DNA of 64,000 nt from assembly GCF_003076135.1 (NCBI RefSeq), contig NZ_QDGZ01000004.1:62001-126000 (forward strand), read 5' to 3'. This stretch comes from Nocardioides gansuensis (GTDB lineage Bacteria; Actinomycetota; Actinomycetes; Propionibacteriales; Nocardioidaceae). Positions 8,909 through 17,467 of the stretch are shown piece by piece. The notes under the pieces are model-generated. The model worked only from the letters and a program-made list of their open reading frames with translations. It was not told where the DNA came from and did not search any database. Numbering within the stretch: the first letter of the stretch is position 1; every line of letters starts with the position of its first letter. A program made the position numbers and the translations under genes.

Positions 8909-10047
8909 GCTGCCCCGACGACGAGCGGCTCGCCCGGGTGCGCTTCAGCCGCGCCGCGGAGCCGGGCGTGGCGACGATCTGCGACCAGGTGGCCGACCAC
9001 GGCGCGCTGGCGGCGATGGCCAGCTTCGAGGAGAAGGCTGCGCGGCGCGACGACGACCTCGCGTGGGTCGCCCGCCTCCGCACCGTCGACCCTGACCGCG
9101 AGCTCGAGCGGGCGCAGCGCCTGGGCATCCGGTTCGTGGTGCCCGGTGACGCCGAGTGGCCGTCCTCGCTCGGCGATCTTCGACACCCGGAGCCCCTGCA
9201 CGGGCGCGGAGGGGTGCCGATCGGCCTGTGGGTGCGCGGACCGCTGCGCCTCGATGCCCTGGCCGACAGCGTGGCCGTCGTCGGGTCGCGGTCGGCGACG
9301 ACCTACGGCACGTCGGTGGCGCACGACCTCTCCGCGGTCCTGGCCAGGTCCGGGCGCCCGGTCGTCTCCGGAGCCGCCTACGGCATCGATCAGGCGGCCC
9401 ACCGCGGTGCGATCGCCGCGGGCGGCGCGACGGTGGCGGTGCTCGCCTGTGGCGTCGATCGTGCCTACCCCGCCGAGCACGCGCCGCTGATCACCCACAT
9501 CGGCGAGACGGGAGCCGTGGTGTCGGAAGCGGCGCCGGGATGCTCGCCGATGCGGGTGCGCTTCCTGGCCCGCAACCGGCTGATCGCGGCCCTGACCGCC
9601 GGCACGGTGCTGGTCGAGGCCGCGCTGCGGAGTGGAGCCCTCAACACCGCCACCTGGGCAGTCGGCCTCCATCGCCCGTTGATGGGGGTGCCGGGACCGG
9701 TCACGAGCGCCGCCTCGGGAGGGGTGCACGAGCGGATCCGGGTCGGCGCAGCGACCCTGGTCACCTCCGGCCACGAAGTCCTCGAGCTCGTGGCGAAGGC
9801 GGGCGAGCACCTCGTCGAGGTGCCACGCGGGCCGTCCACGTTGCGTGACCGGCTCAAGGGGGACCAGTCCCGGGTCCTCGAGGCGGTGCCCGTGAGTCGC
9901 GGCGTGCCCGTCGAGTCGATCGCCCGCATCGCGGGCGTGTCTGCGGCCACCGCCGACATGCATCTGCAGTTCCTCGCCGTCGAGGGGCTGGTCACGACGA
10001 CGGGAGGAGGTTGGGTGCAGACGGCGCTGGCCCGATCAGGCGCCTGA
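8905..10047 (+). CDS. dprA: DNA processing protein DprA
   Basis: A 380-residue DprA/Smf. The Rossmann-like core is clear: VAVVGSRSATTYG (residues 125-137), VSGAAYGIDQAAHRGAI, VLACGVDRAYPAEH and LARNRLIAAL. A C-terminal winged-helix-like domain (from about residue 320) follows. DprA loads RecA onto incoming single-stranded DNA. With ComM and YraN it forms a DNA-uptake-related operon, though the uptake genes themselves (comEC, comF) are not in this window. Confidence 0.95.
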   Translation: MSCPDDERLARVRFSRAAEPGVATICDQVADHGALAAMASFEEKAARRDDDLAWVARLRTVDPDRELERAQRLGIRFVVPGDAEWPSSLGDLRHPEPLHGRGGVPIGLWVRGPLRLDALADSVAVVGSRSATTYGTSVAHDLSAVLARSGRPVVSGAAYGIDQAAHRGAIAAGGATVAVLACGVDRAYPAEHAPLITHIGETGAVVSEAAPGCSPMRVRFLARNRLIAALTAGTVLVEAALRSGALNTATWAVGLHRPLMGVPGPVTSAASGGVHERIRVGAATLVTSGHEVLELVAKAGEHLVEVPRGPSTLRDRLKGDQSRVLEAVPVSRGVPVESIARIAGVSAATADMHLQFLAVEGLVTTTGGGWVQTALARSGA

Positions 10048-10092
10048 CGCGGCCGAGCGCGAAGCCTGCCGGGATCCGGGAGCGTGGCGACC

Positions 10093-10098
10093 TAGCAT
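10093..10098 (+). promoter_or_regulatory. -10 TAGCAT, leaderless start of xerC
   Basis: TAGCAT ends 6 nt before the xerC ATG; no Shine-Dalgarno is seen. Confidence 0.6.
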
Positions 10099-10104
10099 CG
10101 GCCC

Positions 10105-11052
10105 ATGACCGCTGCCGCCGGGGACGCCCCGGAGGACACCCTCCCCGAGGCCTTCGCGCGCATCCTCGCCGCATACGAGCGCCACCTGGTCTCCGAGCGC
10201 GACCTGACCCCCCACACCGTGCGTGCCTATCTCGGCGATGTCGCCGGGCTGCTCGACCACGCCGCCCGGCTCGGTCTCGACGACGTGAGCGACCTCGACC
10301 TGCGCACGTTGCGCAGCTGGCTGGCCAAGCAGCAGACGCTCGGCAAGTCGCGCACCACCCTCGCGCGGCGGGCGACGGCGGCTCGGGTGTTCACGGCCTG
10401 GCTTGCACGGACCGGTCGCACGCCGAGCGACGCGGGAGCCTCACTGGGCTCGCCCAAGCAGCACAAGTCGCTCCCGCCGGTGCTCCGCGCCGACGAGGCG
10501 GCCGACCTGATCCGGGCGGCGGCCGAGCTCGCGGACGACGGCAGCCCGGTCGGCCTGCGCGACGTCGCGATGCTCGAGCTGCTCTACGCCACCGGCATCC
10601 GGGTGGGGGAGCTGTGCGGCCTGGACATCGACGACCTCGACACCGAGCGCCGGGTGGTCCGGGTCTTCGGCAAGGGCCGCAAGGAGCGCACCGTCCCCTA
10701 CGGACAGCCCGCCGGCCGAGCGGTGGACCGCTGGCTGCGGCTGGGGCGCCCGGCCCTCTGCGCCGAGGGTGCGGGGCCGGCGCTCTTCCTCGGCGCCCGG
10801 GGCCGGCGCATCGACCAGCGGGTCGTCCGCGAGCTGGTGCACCGCCGCATCGCCGACGTGCCCGGCGCTCCCGACATCGGGCCGCACGGCCTCCGGCACA
10901 CCGCGGCCACCCACCTGCTGGAGGGCGGCGCCGACCTGCGCTCCGTGCAGGAGCTGCTCGGCCACGCGTCGCTGGCGACCACCCAGCTCTACACGCATGT
11001 CACCACCGACCGGCTCCGCCAGGCCTACCGCCAGGCGCACCCCCGGGCCTGA
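10105..11052 (+). CDS. xerC: Tyrosine recombinase XerC
   Basis: A 315-residue site-specific tyrosine recombinase that resolves chromosome dimers at dif together with XerD. The N-terminal SAM-like DNA-binding domain (LTPHTVRAYLGDV) precedes the catalytic domain, which has the active-site Arg in ATGIRVGELCGL (about 166), HGLRH (about 260-264), the LGHASLATTQLYTHV block and the nucleophilic Tyr near 296. Its position after dprA and before rpsB is normal for Actinobacteria, which supports a chromosomal XerC rather than an integrase. Confidence 0.93.
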   Translation: MTAAAGDAPEDTLPEAFARILAAYERHLVSERDLTPHTVRAYLGDVAGLLDHAARLGLDDVSDLDLRTLRSWLAKQQTLGKSRTTLARRATAARVFTAWLARTGRTPSDAGASLGSPKQHKSLPPVLRADEAADLIRAAAELADDGSPVGLRDVAMLELLYATGIRVGELCGLDIDDLDTERRVVRVFGKGRKERTVPYGQPAGRAVDRWLRLGRPALCAEGAGPALFLGARGRRIDQRVVRELVHRRIADVPGAPDIGPHGLRHTAATHLLEGGADLRSVQELLGHASLATTQLYTHVTTDRLRQAYRQAHPRA

Positions 11053-11664
11053 TCACGTCGTACCTCCCCACCCCTGCCGGGCGCCGAGGAGGGCCAGGAA
11101 GGAGGCGAGGGGTGGCGCCCAGCCGGCGTAGGGGAGGGCCGCCCGGGCATCGCCGGAGACCGGCTCGTCGCGCCAGAGGGGGAGCAGGCGCACCGGTCCG
11201 CCGCCCACGAGCAGCAGCGGGTCGAGGTAGGTCTCCCCGCGAAGCCACCCCCAGTGCAGGCACGCGGCCGGGAAGCAGTGCGAGAAGGCGACCTCCAGCC
11301 GGCCGAGCGGCGCGCCCTCCGCCACGAGGTCACCGCGCCCGACGATCGCGGCGACTGGTTCGTACGTCGTGCGCGTGCCGTCGTCGTGGGCGACCGTGAC
11401 CACCCCCTTCCCGGCGATCCGGCCGGCGAAGGCGACGACCCCGGGACGGGCGGCGCTTACGACCTGGCCGACGTGGCCGGCGAGGTCGACGCCGCGGTGG
11501 CCTTCACCCCACGGGTCGGCGGGCGGGTCGAATCCGGCGACGACGTCGGGCTCGGGGGAGAGCGGCCAGCTGCCGACCGGGTGCTCAGCGGCCCGGGCAG
11601 GCGGGGCCACGCCCACCGCGAGCAGGACGGCGGCGTGGACGAGGAGCAGGGTGAGGCGGACCAT
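11053..11664 (-). CDS. Secreted M23-family metallopeptidase, divergent
   Basis: A 203-residue protein with an N-terminal signal peptide (residues 1-27, ending near PARA). The M23 fold is seen from the HRGVDLAGHVGQVVSAARPG block (HxxxD zinc ligands) and the later ACLHWGWLRGETYLDPL block. In classic M23 enzymes the last motif is HxH; here the first His is Cys while the zinc-binding second His is kept. I recall this substitution in other actinobacterial M23 proteins, so it may be a family trait. The role is likely peptidoglycan cleavage or, if inactive, a cell-wall-bound regulator. The start was placed at the ATG before the signal peptide. Confidence 0.8.
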   Translation of the reverse strand: MVRLTLLLVHAAVLLAVGVAPPARAAEHPVGSWPLSPEPDVVAGFDPPADPWGEGHRGVDLAGHVGQVVSAARPGVVAFAGRIAGKGVVTVAHDDGTRTTYEPVAAIVGRGDLVAEGAPLGRLEVAFSHCFPAACLHWGWLRGETYLDPLLLVGGGPVRLLPLWRDEPVSGDARAALPYAGWAPPLASFLALLGARQGWGGTT

Positions 11665-12054
11665 GGGGCCCAGCCTGCGGCGTACCCCTGACCGGTGCCG
11701 CCCTCGCTGCCCTCGACCTGTGGAGGAGAGAGCACCGCTCACCCTTGTGGACGCCCAGCGGCCCGCGATTGGCCCCGCAGCGGGGCGGTGGCTACGATTC
11801 CTCCCAGCAGTCCACCCGGACTGACTTCGCACGCTCGCTGACCGCGACGGGATGCTTCTCGGTCCCGATCACCCGTGGGCGCCGGCTCTCAGTTTCTCCT
11901 CACACGCCAGGGGGATTGGGTCGCGCGCGAGCGTCAGGGCAGCCGACACCCGTCGGGTGCAGCAACTGAAAACAACAGGAGTCCCGCCCTCGGCTCGACC
12001 TGCCTCAAGGTCGGGCGCACACGCGTGCGGGCTCCGCCACAACAGGAGAACACC
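11665..12054 (+). other. 390-bp non-coding region: rpsB promoter and leader
   Basis: No gene is supported here. It holds the rpsB promoter (11769-11798) and a transcribed leader of roughly 250 nt. The leader contains several short hairpins: CACCC/GGGTG near 11950, CGACC/GGTCG near 11998, and CGCAC/GTGCG near 12017. The last 20 bases carry the ACAGGAG ribosome binding site. A regulated S2 leader is plausible. Confidence 0.6.
11769..11798 (+). promoter_or_regulatory. rpsB promoter (TTGGCC-18-TACGAT)
   Basis: TTGGCC at 11769-11774 and TACGAT at 11793-11798 are 18 bp apart, a housekeeping-type promoter. The predicted transcript would have a leader of about 250 nt before rpsB. Confidence 0.55.
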
Positions 12055-13173
12055 ATGGCAGTCGTCACCATGCGCCAGCTGCTCGAGAGCGGCGTCCACT
12101 TCGGTCACCAGACCCGTCGCTGGAACCCCAAGATGAAGCGCTTCATCATGACCGAGCGCAACGGCATCTACATCATCGACCTGCAGCAGTCGCTGGCCTA
12201 CATCGACCGCTCCTACGCCTTCGTCAAGGAGACGGTGGCCAAGGGCGGCGTCATCATGTTCGTCGGCACCAAGAAGCAGGCCCAGGAGGCCATCGCCGAG
12301 CAGGCGACGCGCGTCGGGATGCCCTACGTCAACCAGCGCTGGCTCGGCGGCATGCTCACCAACTTCCAGACGGTGCACCAGCGGATCAACCGCCTCAAGG
12401 AGCTCGACGAGGTCGACTTCGACAACGTCGCGGGCTCGGGTCGCACCAAGAAGGAACTGCTCCAGATGAAGCGCGAGCGCGACAAGCTCGACAAGACCCT
12501 GGGCGGCATCCGCGAGATGTCCAAGGTGCCGTCGGCCGTGTGGATCGTCGACACCAACAAGGAGCACCTGGCGGTCGAGGAGGCGCGCAAGCTGCGCATC
12601 CCGATCATCGGCATCCTCGACTCCAACTGCGACCCCGACGTGGTCGACTTCCCGATCCCGGGCAACGACGACGCCATCCGCGCGGTCGGCCTGCTGACCC
12701 GCGTGGTCGCCGACGCCGTCGCCGAGGGCCTGATCGCCCGCTCCGGCGCCAAGACCGCCGGCGACGAGGTCGCCGCTGCGGAGCCCCTCGCCGAGTGGGA
12801 GCGTGAGCTGCTCGAGACCCCCGCGACCGACGCTGCCGCGCCGGCTCCCGAGGCCCCCGCCGCTGAGGCTCCTGCCGCTGAGGCCCCCGCCGCTGAGGCC
12901 CCCGCCGCCGAGGCCCCCGCCGCCGAGGCTCCTGCTGCCGAGCCGGCCGCCGAGCCGGCCGCCGAGACCGAGAGCGAGTTCGGTCCCGACTCTGCTCTCG
13001 CCACCGAGGACGGCCAGGCGCCCGAGGGCTTCGAGATCAAGGGCAACAAGGACTCGATGAAGTTCCACGCGCCCACCAGCCCCTGGTACGGCCGCACCAA
13101 CGCCGACGTGTGGTTCCGCTCGGCCGAGGCTGCCGAGGCCGCCGGCTTCGTCAACGCCGAGGCGAAGGCCTGA
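12055..13173 (+). CDS. rpsB: 30S ribosomal protein S2 with extended C-terminus
   Basis: A 372-residue uS2. Residues 1 to about 250 are the normal protein ([60 protein letters not shown]). S2 is usually 230-300 residues. Here it continues into repeats of Glu-Ala-Pro-Ala-Ala (about 262-305) and then a separate module of about 50 residues ([35 protein letters not shown]). This module resembles the C-terminal 'sunset'-type domain seen on other actinobacterial proteins. The ACAGGAGAACACC leader gives a good ribosome binding site. Confidence 0.95.
   Translation: MAVVTMRQLLESGVHFGHQTRRWNPKMKRFIMTERNGIYIIDLQQSLAYIDRSYAFVKETVAKGGVIMFVGTKKQAQEAIAEQATRVGMPYVNQRWLGGMLTNFQTVHQRINRLKELDEVDFDNVAGSGRTKKELLQMKRERDKLDKTLGGIREMSKVPSAVWIVDTNKEHLAVEEARKLRIPIIGILDSNCDPDVVDFPIPGNDDAIRAVGLLTRVVADAVAEGLIARSGAKTAGDEVAAAEPLAEWERELLETPATDAAAPAPEAPAAEAPAAEAPAAEAPAAEAPAAEAPAAEPAAEPAAETESEFGPDSALATEDGQAPEGFEIKGNKDSMKFHAPTSPWYGRTNADVWFRSAEAAEAAGFVNAEAKA
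12847..12970 (+). repeat. In-frame 15-bp repeats in rpsB
   Basis: About six copies of GAGGCYCCYGCYGCY encode EAPAA units, ending in two EPAA units. Such repeats can vary in copy number by slippage without breaking the frame. Confidence 0.85.
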
Positions 13174-13222
13174 CCTCAGGTCAGTCCGCCCCGACCCACC
13201 ACCACTTCGAGGAAGAAGGATC

Positions 13223-14035
13223 ATGGCCAACTTCTCCGCTGCCGACGTCAAGAAGCTCCGTGAGCTCACCGCCGCCGGCATGATGGACTGCAAGAAGGCG
13301 CTCGAGGAGACCGACGGCGACTTCGAGAAGGCCGTCGAGCTGCTCCGCGTCAAGGGCGCCGCCAAGGCCGCCAAGCGTGGGGCCGAGCGCGAGGCCTCCG
13401 CGGGCCTCGTCGCCACCTCCGGTGGCGCGCTGGTCGAGCTCAAGTGCGAGACCGACTTCGTCGCGAAGGGCGAGGCGTTCGTCGCCGCTGCCCAGCGCAT
13501 CGCCGACGCGGCCGCCGAGGCCAAGGCCGGCGACGCCGAGACCCTCAAGGGCGTCAAGCTCGGCGACAAGACCGTCGCTGAGGTCGTCGAGGACCTCGCG
13601 ATCAGCATCGGCGAGAAGATCGAGCTCGGCGAGGTCGCCTACTTCGAGGGCCCGGTCGTCGCCTACATGCACAAGCGTGCCGCCGACCTGCCGCCCGCCG
13701 TGGGCGTCCTGGTCGAGTACGACGGTGACGAGGCCGCCGCGCGTGGCGTTGCCATGCAGATCGCCGCGATGCGTCCTCAGTACCTGACACGCGACGAGGT
13801 CCCCGCGGACATCGTCGAGAAGGAGCGTGCGATCGCCGAGGCGACCTCCCGCGAGGAGGGCAAGCCCGAGGCAGCCATCGCCAAGATCACCGAGGGTCGC
13901 CTGAACGGCTTCTTCAAGGACATCGTGCTGCTCGAGCAGCCGTCGGTGACGGAGAACAAGAAGTCGGTCAAGGCCGTCCTCGACGAGGCCGGCACCTCCG
14001 TGAAGCGGTTCGCCCGCTTCGAGGTCGGCGCCTGA
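13223..14035 (+). CDS. tsf: Elongation factor Ts
   Basis: A 270-residue EF-Ts, the nucleotide exchange factor for EF-Tu. The N-terminal UBA-like part ([19 protein letters not shown]) and the [11 protein letters not shown] signature are intact. It follows rpsB by 49 bp with a GAAGAAGGA ribosome binding site and probably shares the rpsB transcript. A strong hairpin ends the unit downstream. Confidence 0.97.
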   Translation: MANFSAADVKKLRELTAAGMMDCKKALEETDGDFEKAVELLRVKGAAKAAKRGAEREASAGLVATSGGALVELKCETDFVAKGEAFVAAAQRIADAAAEAKAGDAETLKGVKLGDKTVAEVVEDLAISIGEKIELGEVAYFEGPVVAYMHKRAADLPPAVGVLVEYDGDEAAARGVAMQIAAMRPQYLTRDEVPADIVEKERAIAEATSREEGKPEAAIAKITEGRLNGFFKDIVLLEQPSVTENKKSVKAVLDEAGTSVKRFARFEVGA

Positions 14036-14069
14036 GCCTCGACAGGCTCTACCAGCCCATCCGAGCACC

Positions 14070-14109
14070 CGACGGGGCCGGTACGACGCGAGTCGTGCCG
14101 GCCCCGTCG
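14070..14109 (+). terminator. rpsB-tsf terminator
   Basis: CGACGGGGCCGGTACGAC pairs with GTCGTGCCGGCCCCGTCG over 18 bp (one G-U) around a GCGA loop. No T-run follows, as is usual in high-GC actinobacteria. Confidence 0.8.
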
Positions 14110-14209
14110 CCGTACTCGCTCCCGGCCGGGCCGTTCGCGCCGAGGCCAGCCCCTCCTATACGTTTCGACCAACGCCATGACTGTTCAGAGGCCACCAGAA
14201 GGGAACACC

Positions 14210-14926
14210 GTGACCGTCTACAACCGCGTCCTGCTCAAGCTCTCGGGGGAGGTGTTCGGCGGTGGCAAGGTCGGCGTCGACCCCGACGTCGTGCAGAAGG
14301 TCGCGCGGGAGATCGCGAGCGTCGTGCGCGAGGGCGTCGGCGTGAGCATCGTGGTCGGCGGTGGCAACTTCTTCCGCGGGGCCGAGCTCCAGCAGAGCGG
14401 CATGGACCGCGCGCGGGCCGACTACATGGGCATGCTCGGAACGGTGATGAACTGCCTCGCGCTGCAAGACTTCCTGGAGAAGGAGGGCATCGAGACGCGC
14501 GTGCAGACGGCGATCACGATGGGCCAGGTGGCCGAGCCCTACATCCCCCGCCGTGCCATGCGCCACCTCGAGAAGGGCCGCGTCGTGATCTTCGGGGCCG
14601 GCTCCGGCATGCCTTACTTCTCGACCGACACCGTGGCCGCCCAGCGGGCGCTCGAGACCAAGTGCGAGGTCGTGCTGATGGCCAAGCAGGGTGTCGACGG
14701 CGTCTACACCGCCGACCCGAAGAAGGACTCGACGGCCACCAAGTACGACAACCTCACATTCGCCGAGGCCCTCCAGCAGGGCCTGCGGATCGCCGACGCC
14801 ACGGCGTTCGCGCTGTGCATGGAGAACAACCTGCCCCTAGTCGTCTTCGGCGCCGAGGACGAGGGCGCGATCCTGCGGATCGTGAAGGGTGAGAAGATTG
14901 GGACGCTGGTGAGCAGCGGCGCCTGA
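14210..14926 (+). CDS. pyrH: UMP kinase
   Basis: A 238-residue amino-acid-kinase-fold UMP kinase (UMP to UDP). Conserved parts are [43 protein letters not shown] and [13 protein letters not shown]. The GTG at 14210 is chosen over an ATG at 14177 because AGAAGGGA lies 7 nt upstream and the length then matches the family. A TATACG/TACGTT element at 14157-14164 may be its own promoter. Confidence 0.95.
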   Translation: MTVYNRVLLKLSGEVFGGGKVGVDPDVVQKVAREIASVVREGVGVSIVVGGGNFFRGAELQQSGMDRARADYMGMLGTVMNCLALQDFLEKEGIETRVQTAITMGQVAEPYIPRRAMRHLEKGRVVIFGAGSGMPYFSTDTVAAQRALETKCEVVLMAKQGVDGVYTADPKKDSTATKYDNLTFAEALQQGLRIADATAFALCMENNLPLVVFGAEDEGAILRIVKGEKIGTLVSSGA

Positions 14927-15017
14927 GCCGCCACGTCCCGCGGCCGAGTAGCCGCCTGGAGCATCGCAGCACGACGAGACATCGCACGACATCGAGTTGG
15001 AAGACACAGGAGCAGCC

Positions 15018-15575
15018 GTGATCAAGGAAGTCCTCAACGAGGCCGACGACAAGATGTCCAAGTCGGTCGAGGCGACCCGCGAGGAGTTCGCCACGATCCG
15101 TGCGGGCCGTGCCAACCCCAGCATGTTCGCCAAGCTGACGGCCGACTACTACGGCACCCCGACCCCGCTGCAGCAGCTGGCGTCGTTCACCTCGCAGGAC
15201 GCGCGCACGATCATCGTGGCGCCCTTCGACATGGGTGCGCTCGCCGAGATCGAGAAGTCGATCCGCGACTCCGACCTCGGCGTCAACCCCTCCAACGACG
15301 GCAGGACCATCCGCTGCGTGTTCCCGGAGCTGACCGAGGAGCGCCGCAAGGAATACATCAAGCTCGCCAAGGCGAAGGCCGAGGACGGCCGCGTCTCGGT
15401 GCGCAACGTGCGCCGCACGGCCAAGCAGAGCCTCGAGAGGCTCGAGAAGGACGGCGACGTCGGCCAGGACGACGTCACCGGCGCGGAGAAGAAGCTCGAC
15501 GCGCTCACCAAGAAGCACACGGACGCCATCGACGAGATGCTCAAGAACAAGGAAGCCGAGCTGCTCGAGGTCTGA
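15018..15575 (+). CDS. frr: Ribosome recycling factor
   Basis: A 185-residue RRF that splits post-termination ribosomes with EF-G. The family pattern is complete: FATIRAGRANPSMFAKL, YYGTPTPLQQLAS, SDLGVNPSNDGRTIR and the ELTEERRKEY region. Length matches the usual 185. The GTG start follows an ACAGGAG ribosome binding site. It lies between pyrH and cdsA as in most bacteria. Confidence 0.97.
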   Translation: MIKEVLNEADDKMSKSVEATREEFATIRAGRANPSMFAKLTADYYGTPTPLQQLASFTSQDARTIIVAPFDMGALAEIEKSIRDSDLGVNPSNDGRTIRCVFPELTEERRKEYIKLAKAKAEDGRVSVRNVRRTAKQSLERLEKDGDVGQDDVTGAEKKLDALTKKHTDAIDEMLKNKEAELLEV

Positions 15576-15589
15576 GCCGCCCGCCTTCG

Positions 15590-16477
15590 ATGACGACTCC
15601 CACCGTGCCCGGTCCCGCCGTCCCGGCCGATGCCCCCAAGGACCACGGGCGGGCCGGCCGCAACCTGCCCGCAGCCGTCGGCTCCGCCGTCGTGCTGCTC
15701 GCCGCGATCGCGGCGTCCTTGCTGGTCTGGAAGACCGCGTTCATGCTCATCGTGGCCGCGGCGGTCGTCGTCGCGGTCTGGGAGCTGCACCGAGGGATGG
15801 CGGCCAGGGACATCGACCTGCCGGAGCAGCCGCTGATGGTCGGCGGCGTCGTCATGGTCGTCGTGGCCTACTTCTGGGGGGCGCCCGCCCTCGTGACCGC
15901 CACCGCGGTCGCGGCCCTGGTGATCATGCTGTGGCTGCTGCGCCGGGGCGTGGAGGGCTACGTCAAGAACGCCACCGCCTCGGTCTTCACGCTCATCTAC
16001 ATCCCCTTCCTCGGCTCGTTCGTCGCGCTGATGCTGGCCGAGGGCGGCGCGACCGGCTTCGACCGGTTCGACGAGGGCGTGCGGGGCGTGATCGCCTTCA
16101 TCCTGGTCACCATCGCCTCGGACATCGGCGGCTATGCCGCGGGCGTGCTGTTCGGCAAGCACCCCATGGCCCCCGTGATCTCCCCCAAGAAGTCCTGGGA
16201 GGGCTTCGTCGGGTCTGCGCTGTCCTGCGTGGGCGCCGGCGTCGCGCTCGTGGTGTGGCTCCTCGAGGGCGACTGGTGGGTCGGCGTCATCCTGGGCCTG
16301 ATCGCGGTCGTGATGGCCACCCTCGGTGACCTGTGCGAGTCGGTGATCAAGCGTGACCTCGGCATCAAGGACATGTCCCAGGTGATCCCGGGCCACGGTG
16401 GCCTGATGGACCGGCTCGACTCGCTGCTGGCCACGATCGCCCCGATCTGGCTGCTGCTGCACTACCTCGTCTTCTGA
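15590..16477 (+). CDS. cdsA: Phosphatidate cytidylyltransferase
   Basis: A 295-residue integral membrane enzyme making CDP-diacylglycerol for phospholipid synthesis. It has about eight hydrophobic segments and the CDS signature SVIKRDLGIKDMSQVIPGHG followed by MDRLDS. A Pro-rich N-terminal extension of about 35 residues precedes the first membrane segment. It follows frr by 14 bp. Confidence 0.94.
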   Translation: MTTPTVPGPAVPADAPKDHGRAGRNLPAAVGSAVVLLAAIAASLLVWKTAFMLIVAAAVVVAVWELHRGMAARDIDLPEQPLMVGGVVMVVVAYFWGAPALVTATAVAALVIMLWLLRRGVEGYVKNATASVFTLIYIPFLGSFVALMLAEGGATGFDRFDEGVRGVIAFILVTIASDIGGYAAGVLFGKHPMAPVISPKKSWEGFVGSALSCVGAGVALVVWLLEGDWWVGVILGLIAVVMATLGDLCESVIKRDLGIKDMSQVIPGHGGLMDRLDSLLATIAPIWLLLHYLVF

Positions 16478-16490
16478 GCGCTCGCGCGAG

Positions 16491-17000
16491 ATGACGCTCT
16501 TCCTGGTCCGGCACGGCCGCCCCCTGGTCGACCCGACCCGGCCGGCGGCCGAGTGGGAGCTCGACCCCACGGCGTACGACGACGTGTGGGCTCTGCGTGT
16601 CAGTGGGCGGCTGCCGGAACTGGCCGCCTGGTTCTGCTCGCCGGAGCCGAAGGCCACCCAGACGGCCCAGCTGCTGACCGACGCAGGGGTAGGGATCCTG
16701 GACGAGCTGCGCGAGCAGGAGCGCGATACCGGCTGGCACGCCGACTTCGAGGACTGCGTGCGCCGGGCGTTCGCCGACCCGGACACCGCTGCGGCGCCGG
16801 GGTGGGAGCCGATCGCCGCGACGCGGGACCGGCTGCTGCCCGCCGTACGCCGGGTCCTCGACGTCCACGGCGACCAGGACGTCGTCCTCGTCGGGCACGG
16901 CACGGCGTGGACGCTCCTGGTGGCCGAGCTGACCGGCCGGCCGCCGGACCTGGCGCGCTGGGCCGAGATGGCCATGCCCGACGTGCTCGTGGTGCCCTGA
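16491..17000 (+). CDS. Histidine phosphatase family protein
   Basis: A 169-residue phosphoglycerate-mutase-like protein. The catalytic RHG is at residues 7-9 (LFLVRHGRP) and the second histidine motif is VVLVGHGTAW (about 140). The usual acid (E in LREQERDTGW) is present. Substrate unknown; small-molecule or phosphoprotein phosphatase activity is the family rule. It starts 13 bp after cdsA. Confidence 0.85.
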   Translation: MTLFLVRHGRPLVDPTRPAAEWELDPTAYDDVWALRVSGRLPELAAWFCSPEPKATQTAQLLTDAGVGILDELREQERDTGWHADFEDCVRRAFADPDTAAAPGWEPIAATRDRLLPAVRRVLDVHGDQDVVLVGHGTAWTLLVAELTGRPPDLARWAEMAMPDVLVVP

Positions 17001-17068
17001 CGCGTGCAGATGCGCCGATTCGGCGGGTCGGGGGTGTGCAGACGCGCCCACTCGGCGACGATGGGGGC

Positions 17069-17425
17069 ATGACCGCACCCGAGTCGACGAGCCAGCAGGA
17101 CCGCGAGACCCAGCGCGCTCCGGACTGGTGGCAGCGCGACCACCCGCATGCCGCCGCGATCTCCGGGTTCTTCACGGGCATGCTCTTCGTCACGGTCGTG
17201 CCCGGCGGCTTCGCGGGTGTGCTCCGGCTGCTCGTCGGCCACGAGACGGCCGAGGAGCTCTTCCCGTTCGTCCTCCTCGCGCTCGTCGTGCCGATGGGGC
17301 TGCTGGCCAGCCCGCGCACCCGCCGTTTCGGCACCTACATGGTGATCGGCATGGTGCTCAGCGCGCTCGTCGTCGTGAGCGTCGCCTCGCTCGTCCTCTA
17401 CTTCATGGTCCGGCGCGACTCGTAG
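17069..17425 (+). CDS. Small membrane protein, unknown
   Basis: A 118-residue protein with a charged N-terminus (DWWQRDHPH) and three predicted transmembrane segments (about residues 30-52, 63-80, 91-113). No family is recognised with certainty. It sits between a histidine phosphatase and rlmN on the same strand. The short gap before it holds two similar GTGCAGAYGCGCC motifs 33 bp apart, the first followed by a tight CGCCGA/TCGGCG hairpin. Confidence 0.75.
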   Translation: MTAPESTSQQDRETQRAPDWWQRDHPHAAAISGFFTGMLFVTVVPGGFAGVLRLLVGHETAEELFPFVLLALVVPMGLLASPRTRRFGTYMVIGMVLSALVVVSVASLVLYFMVRRDS

Positions 17426-17467
17426 CCGAATCGTTGCCCGGGGCCCGCGGGTGGGATGATCGGGCAG

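Noticed and set aside
10105..11052. XerC as a phage or island integrase
   Set aside because: Its place between dprA and rpsB is the conserved chromosomal one, and no attachment site, tRNA or phage genes are nearby.
12847..12970. Possible CRISPR-like or mobile repeat array
   Set aside because: The 15-bp units are in frame, have no spacers and encode EAPAA repeats within rpsB.
14177..14209. ATG at 14177 as the pyrH start
   Set aside because: No ribosome binding site lies before it, while the GTG at 14210 has one and gives the usual length.
17001..17068. Two GTGCAGAYGCGCC motifs as a regulatory direct repeat
   Set aside because: Only two imperfect copies; could be chance in such GC-rich sequence. 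Mentioned in the neighbouring gene entry only.
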